Assembly (NCBI RefSeq): GCF_049856175.1
Contig: NZ_JBNDNA010000003.1
Coordinates: 62,001-126,000, forward strand
Direction of reading: 5' to 3'
DNA: 64,000 bases
Origin: JB111 sp049856175
GTDB taxonomy: Bacteria > Actinomycetota > Actinomycetes > Actinomycetales > Actinomycetaceae
How positions within the stretch are numbered: the stretch's first letter is position 1; every line of letters starts with the position of its first letter. Of this stretch, positions 1-8,493 are shown one piece after another. The translations under genes and the position numbers were made by a program. The notes beneath the pieces are model-generated. The model was not told the DNA's origin and did no database searches. It saw only the letters and a program-made list of their open reading frames with translations.

Positions 1-845
1 CCGGCCAGCTGATGAGCGCCTACGACCTCCTTGACCACGAGCCCGGGGTGTCGCGCGAGGAGCTGCCCGAGAAGATGTCCGGCGTCCTGTGCCGTTGCAC
101 CGGGTACCGGAACATCATGGACGCGGTCGCGGAGGTCTCCGAGGACCACCCGGACGGCGTCCCCGCCCCGCACAACTGCGCCACGGCCGCCCTTCTCCCG
201 CGCGACAGCGTGGGCGGGCGGGCCTCGGCCGCCGGGCAGGACGAGGCCGAGGTCGACCAGGGCGTCGCCGAGATCCGCATGCCCGCCACCGAGCCGACCG
301 TGGCGATCGAGGTCGACGACGAGGTGGCCGCCACCCCCGAGCAGATCTGGGCCGTCATGGCGGACACCGAACGCCTCGCCCGCTGCCTGCCGGGCGCCGA
401 GCTCGTCTCCGACTTCGGCGACGACCGGTACAAGGGTCGCATCCGGGTCGCGCTCGGCCCCGTCAAGCTCGCGTTCGTCGGCGACATCCACGTGGTCGAG
501 CGGGACGGGACCGACCGCCGGATCGTCGCGCTCGCCCAGGCCGAGGACGCCGGGGGCGGCAGCGTCCAGGCGAGGGTGCTTCTCACGGTGGCCCCGCACG
601 GCGACGGCGCAGTGATCCACGCCGAGGCCGACCTGCACATGACGGGCCGCATCGCCCAGTTCGGCCGCTCGCTCGCGGGTGACGTCAGCCGCGAGATGTT
701 CGGGCAGTTCACGCGTGCGATGGACGCGACCGCGCGCGGCGAGGAGCCCGTCACCACCGCACCGCCCAGCGCCATCGCCATGGTCACCCAGCTCACCGCC
801 GCGCGCCTGCGTGGGGTTCTCAACCGCATCACGAGGAGGAACTGA
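1..845 (+). CDS. CoxS-CoxG fusion: [2Fe-2S] subunit C-terminus joined to SRPBCC (CoxG) domain, 5' partial
   Basis: The reading frame is open from the window edge (first full codon at 3) and reads GQLMSAYDLL, the usual continuation of the CTPGxLMSA motif of small [2Fe-2S] subunits of molybdenum hydroxylases. The second cluster motif LCRCTGYRNI follows, so the first residues shown are internal and the true start lies upstream. After a linker of about 60 residues comes a SRPBCC fold of about 150 residues typical of CoxG (ATPEQIWAVMADTERLARCLPGAE). CoxS and CoxG are normally separate proteins, so this is a fusion. The large (CoxL) and FAD (CoxM) subunits are presumably upstream of the window. The ligase gene starts 3 bases after the stop. 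Electron transfer is known for CoxS; CoxG is linked to enzyme maturation or membrane association, and its role here is inferred. Confidence 0.85.
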   Translation, partial: GQLMSAYDLLDHEPGVSREELPEKMSGVLCRCTGYRNIMDAVAEVSEDHPDGVPAPHNCATAALLPRDSVGGRASAAGQDEAEVDQGVAEIRMPATEPTVAIEVDDEVAATPEQIWAVMADTERLARCLPGAELVSDFGDDRYKGRIRVALGPVKLAFVGDIHVVERDGTDRRIVALAQAEDAGGGSVQARVLLTVAPHGDGAVIHAEADLHMTGRIAQFGRSLAGDVSREMFGQFTRAMDATARGEEPVTTAPPSAIAMVTQLTAARLRGVLNRITRRN

Positions 846-848
846 TCG

Positions 849-2414
849 ATGGAGATCGGACGCACGCTCGCCTGGACGGCGGAGCGGTTCCCTGAGCGGC
901 TCGGGTTCGTCGGCTCGCGACGCATGACGTATCGCGAGTGGGACGAGCGCACCAACCAGATCGCCAACGCCGTGCGCGGGCTGGGGGTGGCCCCGGGCGA
1001 CCGGGTCGCCATGTTCCTGTCGAACTCGGAGGTCATGGCCTCCACGCACCTCGCGCTGCAGAAGCTCGGCGTGCTCTCGACCCCGTACAACATCCGGCTC
1101 TCGGGGCCGGAGCTCGCCTACTGCCTCGACGACGCCGAGCCGAAGGTCGTCGTCGTCGACGACCTCGCACGCGGGGTCGCCGAGGAGGCGCTGCGCATGG
1201 CGACGGTGAGCCCCGTCCTGCTGTACGCCGGTACCGACCCGCTGGACGGGGCGGAGGACTTCGCGAGCGTCGTCGCCGCCGCCGGCAACGCGGCGCCGGA
1301 CGTCGTCGTCACCGAGGACGACCCCGCCGTCATGCTCTACACGTCGGGCACCACGGCCAAGCCCAAGGGCGTGCCGCGGACCCAGCGCAACGAGTTCGCG
1401 GCCTCGGCCGCGCACGTCATGCAGTGCAGCTACCAGTACGGCGAGTCCACGCTCGGCGCCATGCCGATGTACCACACGATGGGGCTGCGCTCGCTGCAGT
1501 CGATGCTCATCGTCGGCGGCACGTTCGTCGAGATGCCCGTCTACAACGCGCCGCAGGCCGTCGAGCTCATCGAGGCCGAGCAGGTCTCCGCCCTGTACCT
1601 CGTGCCGACCGCCTTCTGGGCACTCGCCCAGACCGGCGGGCTCGATCGCGTGGGGCGCTCGGTGCGCAAGCTCGCCTTCGCGGGCGCCGCGATGACCTCG
1701 ACCCTGTGCGAGCAGCTCGAGAAGGCGATCGCCCCGGAGGTGTTCGTCAACCACTACGGGTCCAGCGAGGTCTACACCTTCGCGATCGAGGAGAACGCGG
1801 CCCGCAAGCCCGGCAGCGCCGGGCGCCCGGGCCTGTACTCCCGCCTCCGGGTCGTCGACCCCGGGTCGACGGACACCCACGAGCAGCTTCCGGTCGACGT
1901 CGTCGGGGAGATCGTCGCCTCGCTCGACTCCGACGAGGCCTTCCAGGGCTACTGGAACCGGCCCGACGCCGACGCGAAGTCCATCCGCGGCCGCTGGTAC
2001 CACACGGGCGACCTCGGGCACATCGACGCCGACGGCGACCTCTGGGTCGACGGCCGGGTCGACGACATGATCATCACGGGCGGGGAGAACGTCCACCCCA
2101 TCGAGGTCGAGGACGTCCTCTCGCGTCACCCCGGTGTGTCCGAGGTCGCCGTCGTCGGTCTCAAGGACGAGAAGTGGGGGCAGGCGGTCACGGCCTTCGT
2201 CGTCCCGGCCGACACGGGCGTCGACCCGACCGCCTTCGCTGCCGAGCTCCAGGAGTGGAGCCGCAACGAGGCCCCGCTCTCGCAGTACAAGCGGCCCAAG
2301 AAGATCCTCGTCATCTCCGCCATCCCGAAGAGCCCGGTCGGCAAGATCCTGCGCCGGAAGCTCGTCGCCGGCGACTACCAGCTGCGTTCCACCACGGAGG
2401 TCGGCGCGTCATGA
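849..2414 (+). CDS. Class I adenylate-forming enzyme, acyl-CoA synthetase (AMP-dependent ligase)
   Basis: A 521-residue ANL-superfamily ligase that should activate a carboxylic acid with ATP and CoA in the cytosol. The P-loop-like motif LYTSGTTAKPKG lies near residue 163, YHTGDLG near 383, the GGENVHPIEVE hinge after it, and the catalytic lysine in SPVGKILRRK near 498. The start at 849 is preceded by GAGGAGGA. The gene sits 3 bases after the CoxS-CoxG fusion and overlaps the BenE-type carrier by 4 bases, so the three are co-transcribed. With an aromatic-acid type carrier next to it, an aryl- or acyl-CoA ligase role is likely. The specificity cannot be read from these motifs. Confidence 0.9.
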   Translation: MEIGRTLAWTAERFPERLGFVGSRRMTYREWDERTNQIANAVRGLGVAPGDRVAMFLSNSEVMASTHLALQKLGVLSTPYNIRLSGPELAYCLDDAEPKVVVVDDLARGVAEEALRMATVSPVLLYAGTDPLDGAEDFASVVAAAGNAAPDVVVTEDDPAVMLYTSGTTAKPKGVPRTQRNEFAASAAHVMQCSYQYGESTLGAMPMYHTMGLRSLQSMLIVGGTFVEMPVYNAPQAVELIEAEQVSALYLVPTAFWALAQTGGLDRVGRSVRKLAFAGAAMTSTLCEQLEKAIAPEVFVNHYGSSEVYTFAIEENAARKPGSAGRPGLYSRLRVVDPGSTDTHEQLPVDVVGEIVASLDSDEAFQGYWNRPDADAKSIRGRWYHTGDLGHIDADGDLWVDGRVDDMIITGGENVHPIEVEDVLSRHPGVSEVAVVGLKDEKWGQAVTAFVVPADTGVDPTAFAAELQEWSRNEAPLSQYKRPKKILVISAIPKSPVGKILRRKLVAGDYQLRSTTEVGAS

Positions 2415-3700
2415 GCGTCAGCGAGCAGCAGCAGGAGCACGAGCAGGAACCCACGCCCACGGTGGTCGACCGCAGGTTCGTCGAGGCGGGGTCCGGGTTC
2501 GCCGCGGGTGTACGGGACCTGCCGAAGCACCTCAACATCTCCACGGTCGGCGCGGGCCTCATCGCCGCCATCTTCGGGTGCACCGGCCCGGCCCTCATCG
2601 TCATCAACGGCGGCCAGGCCAACGGGTTGTCCGACGTCGTCATCTCCTCGTGGATCTTCGGGATCTACGTGTTCGGTGGCCTCATCTCGTTCGTCATGGC
2701 GCTGTACTACAAGCAGCCCATCACGGGGGCCTACAGCATCCCGGGCGCAGTCCTCGTCGTCGCGGCGCTCGCCGAGTACGAGTTCTCCCAGATGGTCGGG
2801 GCCTTCCTCGCCGCCGGTGTCATCGTGCTCGTCATCGGGCTCACGGGCCTGGTGCGGAAGGTGGCCACCTGGCTGCCGTTCCCGATCGTCATGGCGATGA
2901 TCGCCGGAGCTCTCATCAGGTTCGGGACCGGGGTCGTCGACGCGGCCGTCGCCCTGCCGGTCGTCGTCGGCGCCGCCATCGCCGGGTATCTCATGCTCTC
3001 CCGGTTCATCAAGGCGGTGCCCGGAGTCGTCGGCGCGCTGGTGGCCGGTGCGATCGCCGCCGCGGTCACAGGGTCGTTCACACCGCTCGAGAGCAACCTC
3101 GCGCTCACGGCCCCCGAGCTGGTGATGCCGTCGTTCGACGTGAGCGCGATCCTCGCCGTCGGTGTTCCGCTCGCGTTCCTCGTCATCGGGGCGGAGAACG
3201 CCCAGGCGATGGGCGTGCTCATGGTCGAGCGGTACCGGCCGCCCTTCAACTCGATGACCGTCATCAGCGGCGTGGGCGGCATCCTCGCGCCCCTGTTCGG
3301 CGGGCACAACGCGAACATCGCCGGACCGATGACCGCGATCTGCTCGTCCGAGCAGGCGGGTGCGAACAAGGACGGCCGATACGCGGCGACCGCCGTCAAC
3401 GGGGTCCTCTTCGCCGTCTTCGGGATCTTTGCCAGCGTCGCCGTCGCGATCGTCGGCACGCTCCCGCCGGAGCTGACGGCGGCACTCGCCGGACTCGCCA
3501 TGATCGGCGTGCTGCTCCAGGCCTTCCAGTCCAGCTTCCGGGAGAGGCGATTCCAGGTCGGAGCGCTCGTCGCACTCGTCATCGCCATGAGCGGGGTGTC
3601 CATCCTCCACATCTCGGCACCGTTCTGGGCCCTCGTCGGAGGCGTGCTCACCTCCCTCGTGCTCGAGCAGAAGGACTTCTCGCGCCGCGAGGAGTCCTGA
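2411..3700 (+). CDS. benE: BenE-family benzoate/H+ symporter-like permease
   Basis: A 429-residue integral membrane protein with a hydrophilic N-terminus of about 40 residues and roughly 11-12 hydrophobic segments. It carries the BenE-family block GGHNANIAGPMTAICSSE, in which an Asn/Gly-rich stretch is followed by a Cys-Ser pair. The family imports benzoate and related aromatic acids by proton symport. The ATG at 2411 overlaps the ligase stop (ATGA), which argues for coupled translation of uptake and CoA activation. The same frame stays open far upstream, but that part is a shadow of the ligase gene. Benzoate itself as substrate is inference from the family. Confidence 0.85.
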   Translation: MSVSEQQQEHEQEPTPTVVDRRFVEAGSGFAAGVRDLPKHLNISTVGAGLIAAIFGCTGPALIVINGGQANGLSDVVISSWIFGIYVFGGLISFVMALYYKQPITGAYSIPGAVLVVAALAEYEFSQMVGAFLAAGVIVLVIGLTGLVRKVATWLPFPIVMAMIAGALIRFGTGVVDAAVALPVVVGAAIAGYLMLSRFIKAVPGVVGALVAGAIAAAVTGSFTPLESNLALTAPELVMPSFDVSAILAVGVPLAFLVIGAENAQAMGVLMVERYRPPFNSMTVISGVGGILAPLFGGHNANIAGPMTAICSSEQAGANKDGRYAATAVNGVLFAVFGIFASVAVAIVGTLPPELTAALAGLAMIGVLLQAFQSSFRERRFQVGALVALVIAMSGVSILHISAPFWALVGGVLTSLVLEQKDFSRREES

Positions 3701-3705
3701 CACAC

Positions 3706-3750
3706 GGACGTGGGGGGGGGGGGGGCGCCGCAGCACCACCCCCCCCACAC
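3706..3750. terminator. Probable bidirectional terminator with a 14-G tract
   Basis: Between the convergent benE and moaC ends is an uninterrupted run of 14 G (3712-3725) followed 13 bases later by 8 C (3739-3746), flanked by GTG and CAC. The two runs can form a stem of 8 or more G:C pairs. There is no U-tract, which is common for actinobacterial terminators. The length of the G run is also a likely sequencing or replication-slippage site. Confidence 0.5.
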
Positions 3751-3895
3751 CACCTAGCGGCCACTGCGGTCCCCTGGAGGCGGCGGGGCCCGCCGCCGCA
3801 CGCCCGACCACACACAGCTGAGCGACCGCGCCGGTCCAGTGGACGTGCGACGGACCGCCTCGTCAGCCGGCTGACCCTCTCGGCCGACCGCAACC

Positions 3896-4372
3896 TCAGT
3901 CGGCCGGCCGCACCCAGTCCCCGGACCGCCCGCCGGACTTCGCGACGATCATCGCGTCGCGGATCGCGACCGTCCGGTCGATGCCCTTGAGCATGTCGAC
4001 CACCGCCAGGGCGGCGACGGTGACCGCCGTCAGCGCCTCCATCTCGACCCCCGTGCGGTCGGCGGTCCGCACGGTCGCCCGCACCGACACGCGGTCCTCG
4101 AGGAGCTCGAGGTCGACGCTCGCCCCGTGCACGCCGATGACGTGGGCCAGCGGCAGCAGCTCCGGCGTCCGTTTGGCCGCCTGGATGCCGGCGATCCGCG
4201 CGACCGCGAGGACGTCGCCCTTGGGGACGTTCCGCTCGCGCAGGGCCGCCATCGTGTCCGGCGCGCACGTGACGGCGGCGCTCGCCGTCGCCTCTCGCAC
4301 GGTGGGGGTCTTCGCGGTGACGTCGACCATGTAGGCGGTGCCGTCGGACCGCAGGTGGGTGAGCTCGCTCAT
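3896..4372 (-). CDS. moaC: Cyclic pyranopterin monophosphate synthase MoaC
   Basis: A 158-residue protein of the usual MoaC length. It converts the MoaA product 3',8-cyclo-7,8-dihydroGTP to cyclic pyranopterin monophosphate. The signature KGDVLAVARIAGIQAAKRT is followed by ELLPLAHVIGVHGASVDLEL, then ALTAVTVAALAVVDMLK and the late conserved Lys-Ser-Gly-Gly segment. The ATG at 4372 overlaps the moeA stop (ATGA). An ATG three codons further upstream gives Met-Gly-Arg and lies inside moeA, so it is less likely. It is the last gene of the minus-strand cofactor operon and is convergent with benE. Confidence 0.95.
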   Translation of the reverse strand: MSELTHLRSDGTAYMVDVTAKTPTVREATASAAVTCAPDTMAALRERNVPKGDVLAVARIAGIQAAKRTPELLPLAHVIGVHGASVDLELLEDRVSVRATVRTADRTGVEMEALTAVTVAALAVVDMLKGIDRTVAIRDAMIVAKSGGRSGDWVRPAD

Positions 4373-5640
4373 GCGCCCCATCCTCGGACACCGAAGGCCT
4401 CGAGGCGGTCCCCGGCCGCCACGCGGTCGGCGTCGGCCGGCACGATCGCGAGCGCGTCCGCGAGCCCGAGGGTGGCCGCGAAGTGCGACTTCGCCCCGCT
4501 CGCGTGCGGCGGCTCGGCCACGAGCGCCCCGTCCTCGCGCCGGACGACCACGGGCGCGTACTGGCGGCGCCCCGGCGGGGTCGGCCAGTCGCGGCCGGCC
4601 ACGACCTCGAACGTCGGACGGTCCGGGTCCGCGCCGGTGAGCACCGCGAGCAGCGGACGCACGAGCACGTGGAACGCGACGAACACGCTCACCGGGTTGC
4701 CGGGCAGCGCGACCACCGGCACGCGCCGTCCGGTGCCGTCGTCGAGCGTGCCGAAGCCCTGGGGCTTGCCCGGCTGCATCGCGACCCCCAGGAACTCGAC
4801 GCCGCGGCCCTCGAGGCTCTGGCGCACGACCTCGTGGGCGCCGGCAGAGACCCCGCCGGCGGTGACCACCAGGTCGACCTCGGGCAGCGACTCGTCCAGC
4901 CGCGCGCGGAAGGCGTCGACGTCGTCGCGGCTGCGGCCGTGCACCGGCGTGCCGCCGGCCTCGGCGACCAGGCCCGCGAGGAGCGTCGAGTTGGAGTCGG
5001 GGATCAGGCCGACGGCGGCCGCGTCGCCCGGCTCGACCAGCTCGTCCCCGGTGGTGACGACGAGCACCCGGGGCATGCGGGCGACCGTGAGGCTGCCGTG
5101 GCCGACGGACGCCGCGGCCGCGACCTGTGCCGGGCCGAGGACGGTGCCGGCGGTGAGGACGGTGTCGCCCACGGCGACGTCCTCGCCCCGGTACCGGACG
5201 CACGCGCCGGGCTCGGCACGCCTGGCGATCCGCACCCGTGCGGGCGCGGGGCCGGGGCCGGGGGAGTGGTCGGTGTCCTCCACGGGGATGATCGCGTCGG
5301 CGCCGTCCGGCAGCGGCGCGCCGGTCATGATGCGCTGCGCCGTCCCGCTCGCGAGGGGCTCGGGGACGGCGCCGGCCGCGACGTCGCCGCACACGGGAAG
5401 CTCGATCGCGTCGTCGGGCAGGCCCGCGAGGTCGGCGGCCCGCACGGCGAACCCGTCCATCGCGGAGTTCGTGAACGGCGGGACGTCGGCGCGCGCCTCG
5501 ACGTCCGCGGCGAGCACGCGGCCGCGGGCGGCGCCGAGGGGGACCCGCTCGACGGTGCGCTCCGGCTCGGCGGCCACGACGTCGCGGGCCGCGGCCAGGA
5601 TGCGACCGAGGTGGGTCTCGACGTCGACCAGTCGGCTCAT
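4369..5640 (-). CDS. moeA: Molybdopterin molybdenumtransferase MoeA
   Basis: A 423-residue protein that inserts molybdate into adenylylated molybdopterin. Visible motifs are PPFTNSAMDGFAVRA near residue 50, RIMTGAPLPDGADAIIPVEDT near 100-120, the MoCF-type block VVTTGDELVEPG, VTAGGVSAGAHEVV, and the late PGNPVSVFVAFHVLVRP. The C-terminal domain IV is present. The ATG at 5640 overlaps the stop of the upstream ThiF-family gene and its own stop overlaps moaC, giving two ATGA junctions. It serves the molybdenum hydroxylases on both sides. Confidence 0.95.
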   Translation of the reverse strand: MSRLVDVETHLGRILAAARDVVAAEPERTVERVPLGAARGRVLAADVEARADVPPFTNSAMDGFAVRAADLAGLPDDAIELPVCGDVAAGAVPEPLASGTAQRIMTGAPLPDGADAIIPVEDTDHSPGPGPAPARVRIARRAEPGACVRYRGEDVAVGDTVLTAGTVLGPAQVAAAASVGHGSLTVARMPRVLVVTTGDELVEPGDAAAVGLIPDSNSTLLAGLVAEAGGTPVHGRSRDDVDAFRARLDESLPEVDLVVTAGGVSAGAHEVVRQSLEGRGVEFLGVAMQPGKPQGFGTLDDGTGRRVPVVALPGNPVSVFVAFHVLVRPLLAVLTGADPDRPTFEVVAGRDWPTPPGRRQYAPVVVRREDGALVAEPPHASGAKSHFAATLGLADALAIVPADADRVAAGDRLEAFGVRGWGA

Positions 5641-6443
5641 GCGTCGTCCCTGGGGGTCGAGTACTCGAGCTGGTCCATCTGCTGGGTCCGTGCGTCTCCG
5701 ACGAGCACCCGGCCGAACAGCGGGGAGCCGGTGCCCACGATGAGCTTGACGGCCTCGACGGCCTGGGTGGAGGCGACCTGCCCGACGACGGGGCCGAGCA
5801 CGCCGATCTCGTGAGAGGTCTGCACGGCGCCGGGCGCGGGGGGATCCGCGTGGAGGTCCCGCAGCGCGAGGGGGCGCCAGGGCGCCGGCGGGCTCGTCCA
5901 GAACACGGAGGCCTGCCAGATCATCGCCATGACGCTCGCCCACACCAGCGGCTTCCCGTTCGCTGCGCACCAGTCGCCGACCAGGTACTTCGTGGCGAAG
6001 ACGTCGGAGCACTCCATCACGAGGTCGATGTCGTCGCGCAGCGCGTCGAGGGACTGAGGCGTGGCGGGGCCCATCGGCACGATCTCGATCTCGGAGTTCA
6101 GGGCACGCAGCGCCTGGGCGGCGGAGTCGGCCTTGAGCGTGCCGACGGTGGCCTCGGTGTGGATGAACTGCCGCTGGAGGTTGTTGAGCTCGACCTCGTC
6201 GGCGTCGGAGACGTAGATCGTGCCCACGCCCATGGCGGCCAGGTAGAAGAGCACGGGCGAGCCGAGCCCGCCGGTGCCGACGACGAGGATCCGCGCCGCC
6301 GCGAGGCGCTGCTGCCCGCGCTCCCCGTAGCCCTCGACGAGGAGCGACCGGCGGTGCCGGTCGTAGGCGCCCGGCGGCAGCGGCTCGAGCGGCCGGCCGA
6401 GCGGGATCTCGAGCGAGGGCAGGGGGGCGGGTGCGGGGCTCAC
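5637..6443 (-). CDS. moeB: ThiF/MoeB-family E1-like enzyme, probable MoaD adenylyltransferase
   Basis: A protein of about 268 residues with the nucleotide loop GTGGLGSPVLFYLAAMG near residue 50, then the ELNNLQRQFIHTEATVG block, KADSAAQALRALN and VMECSDVFATKYLV. This family adenylates the C-terminal Gly-Gly of MoaD. I chose the GTG at 6443: it overlaps the moaE stop (GTGA) and has GGAG about 10 bases upstream. An ATG at 6458 would add 5 residues. Oddly, the two zinc-binding CxxC pairs of E. coli MoeB and the crossover-loop cysteine are absent. Only two cysteines remain (MECSDVF and GDWCAANG). The operon position between moaE and moeA supports a cofactor role despite that loss. Confidence 0.85.
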   Translation of the reverse strand: MSPAPAPLPSLEIPLGRPLEPLPPGAYDRHRRSLLVEGYGERGQQRLAAARILVVGTGGLGSPVLFYLAAMGVGTIYVSDADEVELNNLQRQFIHTEATVGTLKADSAAQALRALNSEIEIVPMGPATPQSLDALRDDIDLVMECSDVFATKYLVGDWCAANGKPLVWASVMAMIWQASVFWTSPPAPWRPLALRDLHADPPAPGAVQTSHEIGVLGPVVGQVASTQAVEAVKLIVGTGSPLFGRVLVGDARTQQMDQLEYSTPRDDA

Positions 6444-6862
6444 GGGAGGGCGCTCCATTCGGTGGATCCGTCGGTGAAGGCCTGGTGCTTCCAGATCGGC
6501 ACGCGGGACTTGATCTGCTCGATCAGCTCGGACAACGCCGCGAAGGTCTCCGCGCGGTGCTCGCCCGCCACGGCGGCGATGAGCGCGTGGTCCCCGATCG
6601 CCAGGTCGCCGACCCGGTGCTGGGCGCCGACCGCGTGCACGCCGGGCCGGTCGGTGAACTCGTCGACGACCTCCGCGAGGAACCGCGCGGCGTCGGGGTG
6701 GGAGCTGTAGGTGATGCCGGTGACGCCGCGGCCATCGTCGTGGTCGCGCACGACCCCGGCGAACGTGGCGACGGCGCCGCACCGGTCGTCGGCGCACGCC
6801 TCGGTCAGGGCCGCCGGGTCCAGAGGGGTCTCCAGGACGTCCGCGGCGACGCGTCGGGCCAT
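6440..6862 (-). CDS. moaE: Molybdopterin synthase catalytic subunit MoaE
   Basis: A 140-residue protein of normal family length. MoaE pairs with thiocarboxylated MoaD to convert cyclic pyranopterin monophosphate to molybdopterin. Conserved blocks are CGAVATFAGVVRDHDDGRGV, LAIGDHALIAAVAGEHRAETF and the C-terminal VPIWKHQAFTDGSTEW, whose lysines line the active site in known structures. It starts 2 bases after the moaD stop and overlaps the MoeB-like gene by 4 bases. Confidence 0.95.
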   Translation of the reverse strand: MARRVAADVLETPLDPAALTEACADDRCGAVATFAGVVRDHDDGRGVTGITYSSHPDAARFLAEVVDEFTDRPGVHAVGAQHRVGDLAIGDHALIAAVAGEHRAETFAALSELIEQIKSRVPIWKHQAFTDGSTEWSALP

Positions 6863-6864
6863 GC

Positions 6865-7194
6865 TCAGCCGCCCGCGAAGGGCGGGAGGCAGTCGACCGT
6901 GGCTCCGGCCGGGACCGGGGCGGAGTCCTGCGTGCGGCGCCCGTCGAGGAGCCAGGTCGCGACGTCGAGGACCTTCGTCAGGCGCTCGTCGGCGTCCTCG
7001 CGCAGCGCGGCGACGACCGTACCGACGGTCGCGCCCGCGGGGACCTCGACCGTCCTGACGCCGGTGCCGGCCGCCTCGGCGGCGCCGGCGAAGAACCGGA
7101 CGGTGACGGTGGTCGTGCCGGCCGTGGTGCTCGTACCGGCAGCGGTCGGGCCGGGCGTGGTGGTCGTCGTCGTGGGCGTGGCCTCTGTGGTCAC
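6865..7194 (-). CDS. moaD: Molybdopterin synthase sulfur carrier subunit MoaD
   Basis: A ubiquitin-fold sulfur carrier ending in the required Gly-Gly (LPPFAGG). I place the start at the GTG at 7194 because GGAGG lies 5 bases upstream; the ATG at 7206 would put that ribosome-binding site inside the gene. With this start the protein has 109 residues. The first 30 or so are a Thr/Ala/Pro-rich low-complexity tail before the MoaD fold (VTVRFFAGAAEAAG). Most MoaD proteins have about 80 residues and no such tail. The start overlaps the moaA stop region. Confidence 0.88.
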   Translation of the reverse strand: MTTEATPTTTTTTPGPTAAGTSTTAGTTTVTVRFFAGAAEAAGTGVRTVEVPAGATVGTVVAALREDADERLTKVLDVATWLLDGRRTQDSAPVPAGATVDCLPPFAGG

Positions 7195-7195
7195 G

Positions 7196-8329
7196 TCAGC
7201 CTCCAATGGCGGACATCGTGCGGGAAGGGGCGGCGAAGGAGTCGTCGGTGCCGAAGCCGTGGGCCCGGGGCTTGCCCCACATGGCCTCCTGCCAGCGGCG
7301 GGCGAGCGCGGCGTCGTCCGCGCCGTCGCGCAGCAGGCCGCGCAGGTCGGTCTCCGAGGTGGCGAACAGGCACGAGCGCACCTGTCCGTCGGCGGTGATG
7401 CGGGTCCGGGTGCAGGCCGCGCAGAACGGCTCGCTCACCGAGGCCACGAGGCCGACGCTACCGTCGGGCAGGCCGGGAGCGGTGACGTCCTCGACCTCGG
7501 CGGGCGCGGACCCACGGGGGCCGGGGCGCTGGGTGAGGGTGAACCCGGCGTCGGTCAGTGCGTCGCGGAGGTCCTGGGCGGTGACGACCTCGCCGCGCTT
7601 CCAGGACTCGCGCGGCCCGATCGGCATGTACTCGATGAACCGCAGCTGGTAGCCGCGTTCGAGGCAGAAGCGCAGGAGCTCGGGCGCGTCCTCGCGGTAG
7701 GAGGCGGCGATCGGGACGGCGTTGATCTTGACCGGGCGGATCCCGACCCGGTCGACGGCGTCGAGCGAGCGCAGCGCGTCGTGGAGCCGGTCCCGGCGAG
7801 CGGCCGCGGCGTACCGCTCGCGGTCCAGGGAGTCGATCGAGATGTTCACCCGGTCCAGGCCGGCCTCGACGAGGGAGTCGATGCGCTTGTCGAGGCCGAG
7901 GGCGTTGGTGGTCAGCGCGATGTCCGGCTTGTTCCCGTCGGGGTCCCGGAGCGCGGCCGTGCCGGCGATGATGTGCTCGAGGCCCCGGCGCAGCAGCGGC
8001 TCGCCGCCGGTGAACCGGACCGTGCGCACCCCGAGGTCCCGCACGGCGATGGCGACGAGGCGGACGACCTCGTCGTCCGTCAGCACGTCCGGCGTGGGGA
8101 GCCAGTCGAGGCCCTCGGCCGGCATGCAGTAGGTGCAGCGCAGGTTGCAGCGGTCAGTCAGCGAGACCCGAAGGTCGGTGGCGCGGCGGCCGAAGCGGTC
8201 GGGCAGGCCGCGGGCGTCGGTGGGCAGCGGGGTGCCGGAACCGGTACCGGTGGCTGCGTCCGTACCGGAGGGCGACGGGATGGTCGGGATCGGCATGAGG
8301 ACGGGTGCCTGCGAGGGTTGTGTGGTCAC
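7196..8329 (-). CDS. moaA: GTP 3',8-cyclase MoaA (radical SAM)
   Basis: A 377-residue radical SAM enzyme for the first step of cofactor synthesis. The SAM cluster motif CNLRCTYC, FTGGEPLLRRGLEHI, the C-terminal cluster motif CAACTRTRITADGQVRSCLF and the terminal Gly-Gly are all visible. The GTG at 8329 is chosen because GGGAGG lies just upstream; an in-frame ATG 17 codons earlier lacks this. A proline/threonine-rich N-terminal tail of about 40 residues precedes the catalytic core. It is the first gene of the six-gene cofactor operon. Confidence 0.95.
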   Translation of the reverse strand: MTTQPSQAPVLMPIPTIPSPSGTDAATGTGSGTPLPTDARGLPDRFGRRATDLRVSLTDRCNLRCTYCMPAEGLDWLPTPDVLTDDEVVRLVAIAVRDLGVRTVRFTGGEPLLRRGLEHIIAGTAALRDPDGNKPDIALTTNALGLDKRIDSLVEAGLDRVNISIDSLDRERYAAAARRDRLHDALRSLDAVDRVGIRPVKINAVPIAASYREDAPELLRFCLERGYQLRFIEYMPIGPRESWKRGEVVTAQDLRDALTDAGFTLTQRPGPRGSAPAEVEDVTAPGLPDGSVGLVASVSEPFCAACTRTRITADGQVRSCLFATSETDLRGLLRDGADDAALARRWQEAMWGKPRAHGFGTDDSFAAPSRTMSAIGG

Positions 8330-8361
8330 TTCGCCTCCCCTCGACGACGACGGGCGATTCG

Positions 8362-8398
8362 CGGACCAATACGCAATCAATCTATCAACTAATGACCC
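8362..8398 (-). promoter_or_regulatory. AT-rich leader upstream of moaA, probable promoter region
   Basis: An unusually AT-rich stretch, with TTGAT repeated 8 bases apart on the minus strand (TTGATAGATTGAT), lies 33-70 bases before the moaA start in otherwise very GC-rich DNA. No clean -35/-10 pair can be named. It is the most likely control site for the cofactor operon. The rest of the 8,330-8,493 gap shows nothing else I can support. Confidence 0.3.
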
Positions 8399-8493
8399 CG
8401 CGGGAAGTGGGTGTTCTCACCGCGGACGGGCCCGCCGGGTGGGGCGGGCAACAGGAGTGCGGACGCGCGTGGCCGGCGTCGGCAGGACGGGAG

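Noticed and set aside
2375..3811. Long open frame opposite benE
   Set aside because: Asp/Arg/Gly-rich composition typical of an antisense frame in GC-rich DNA; benE on the other strand is a clear family member.
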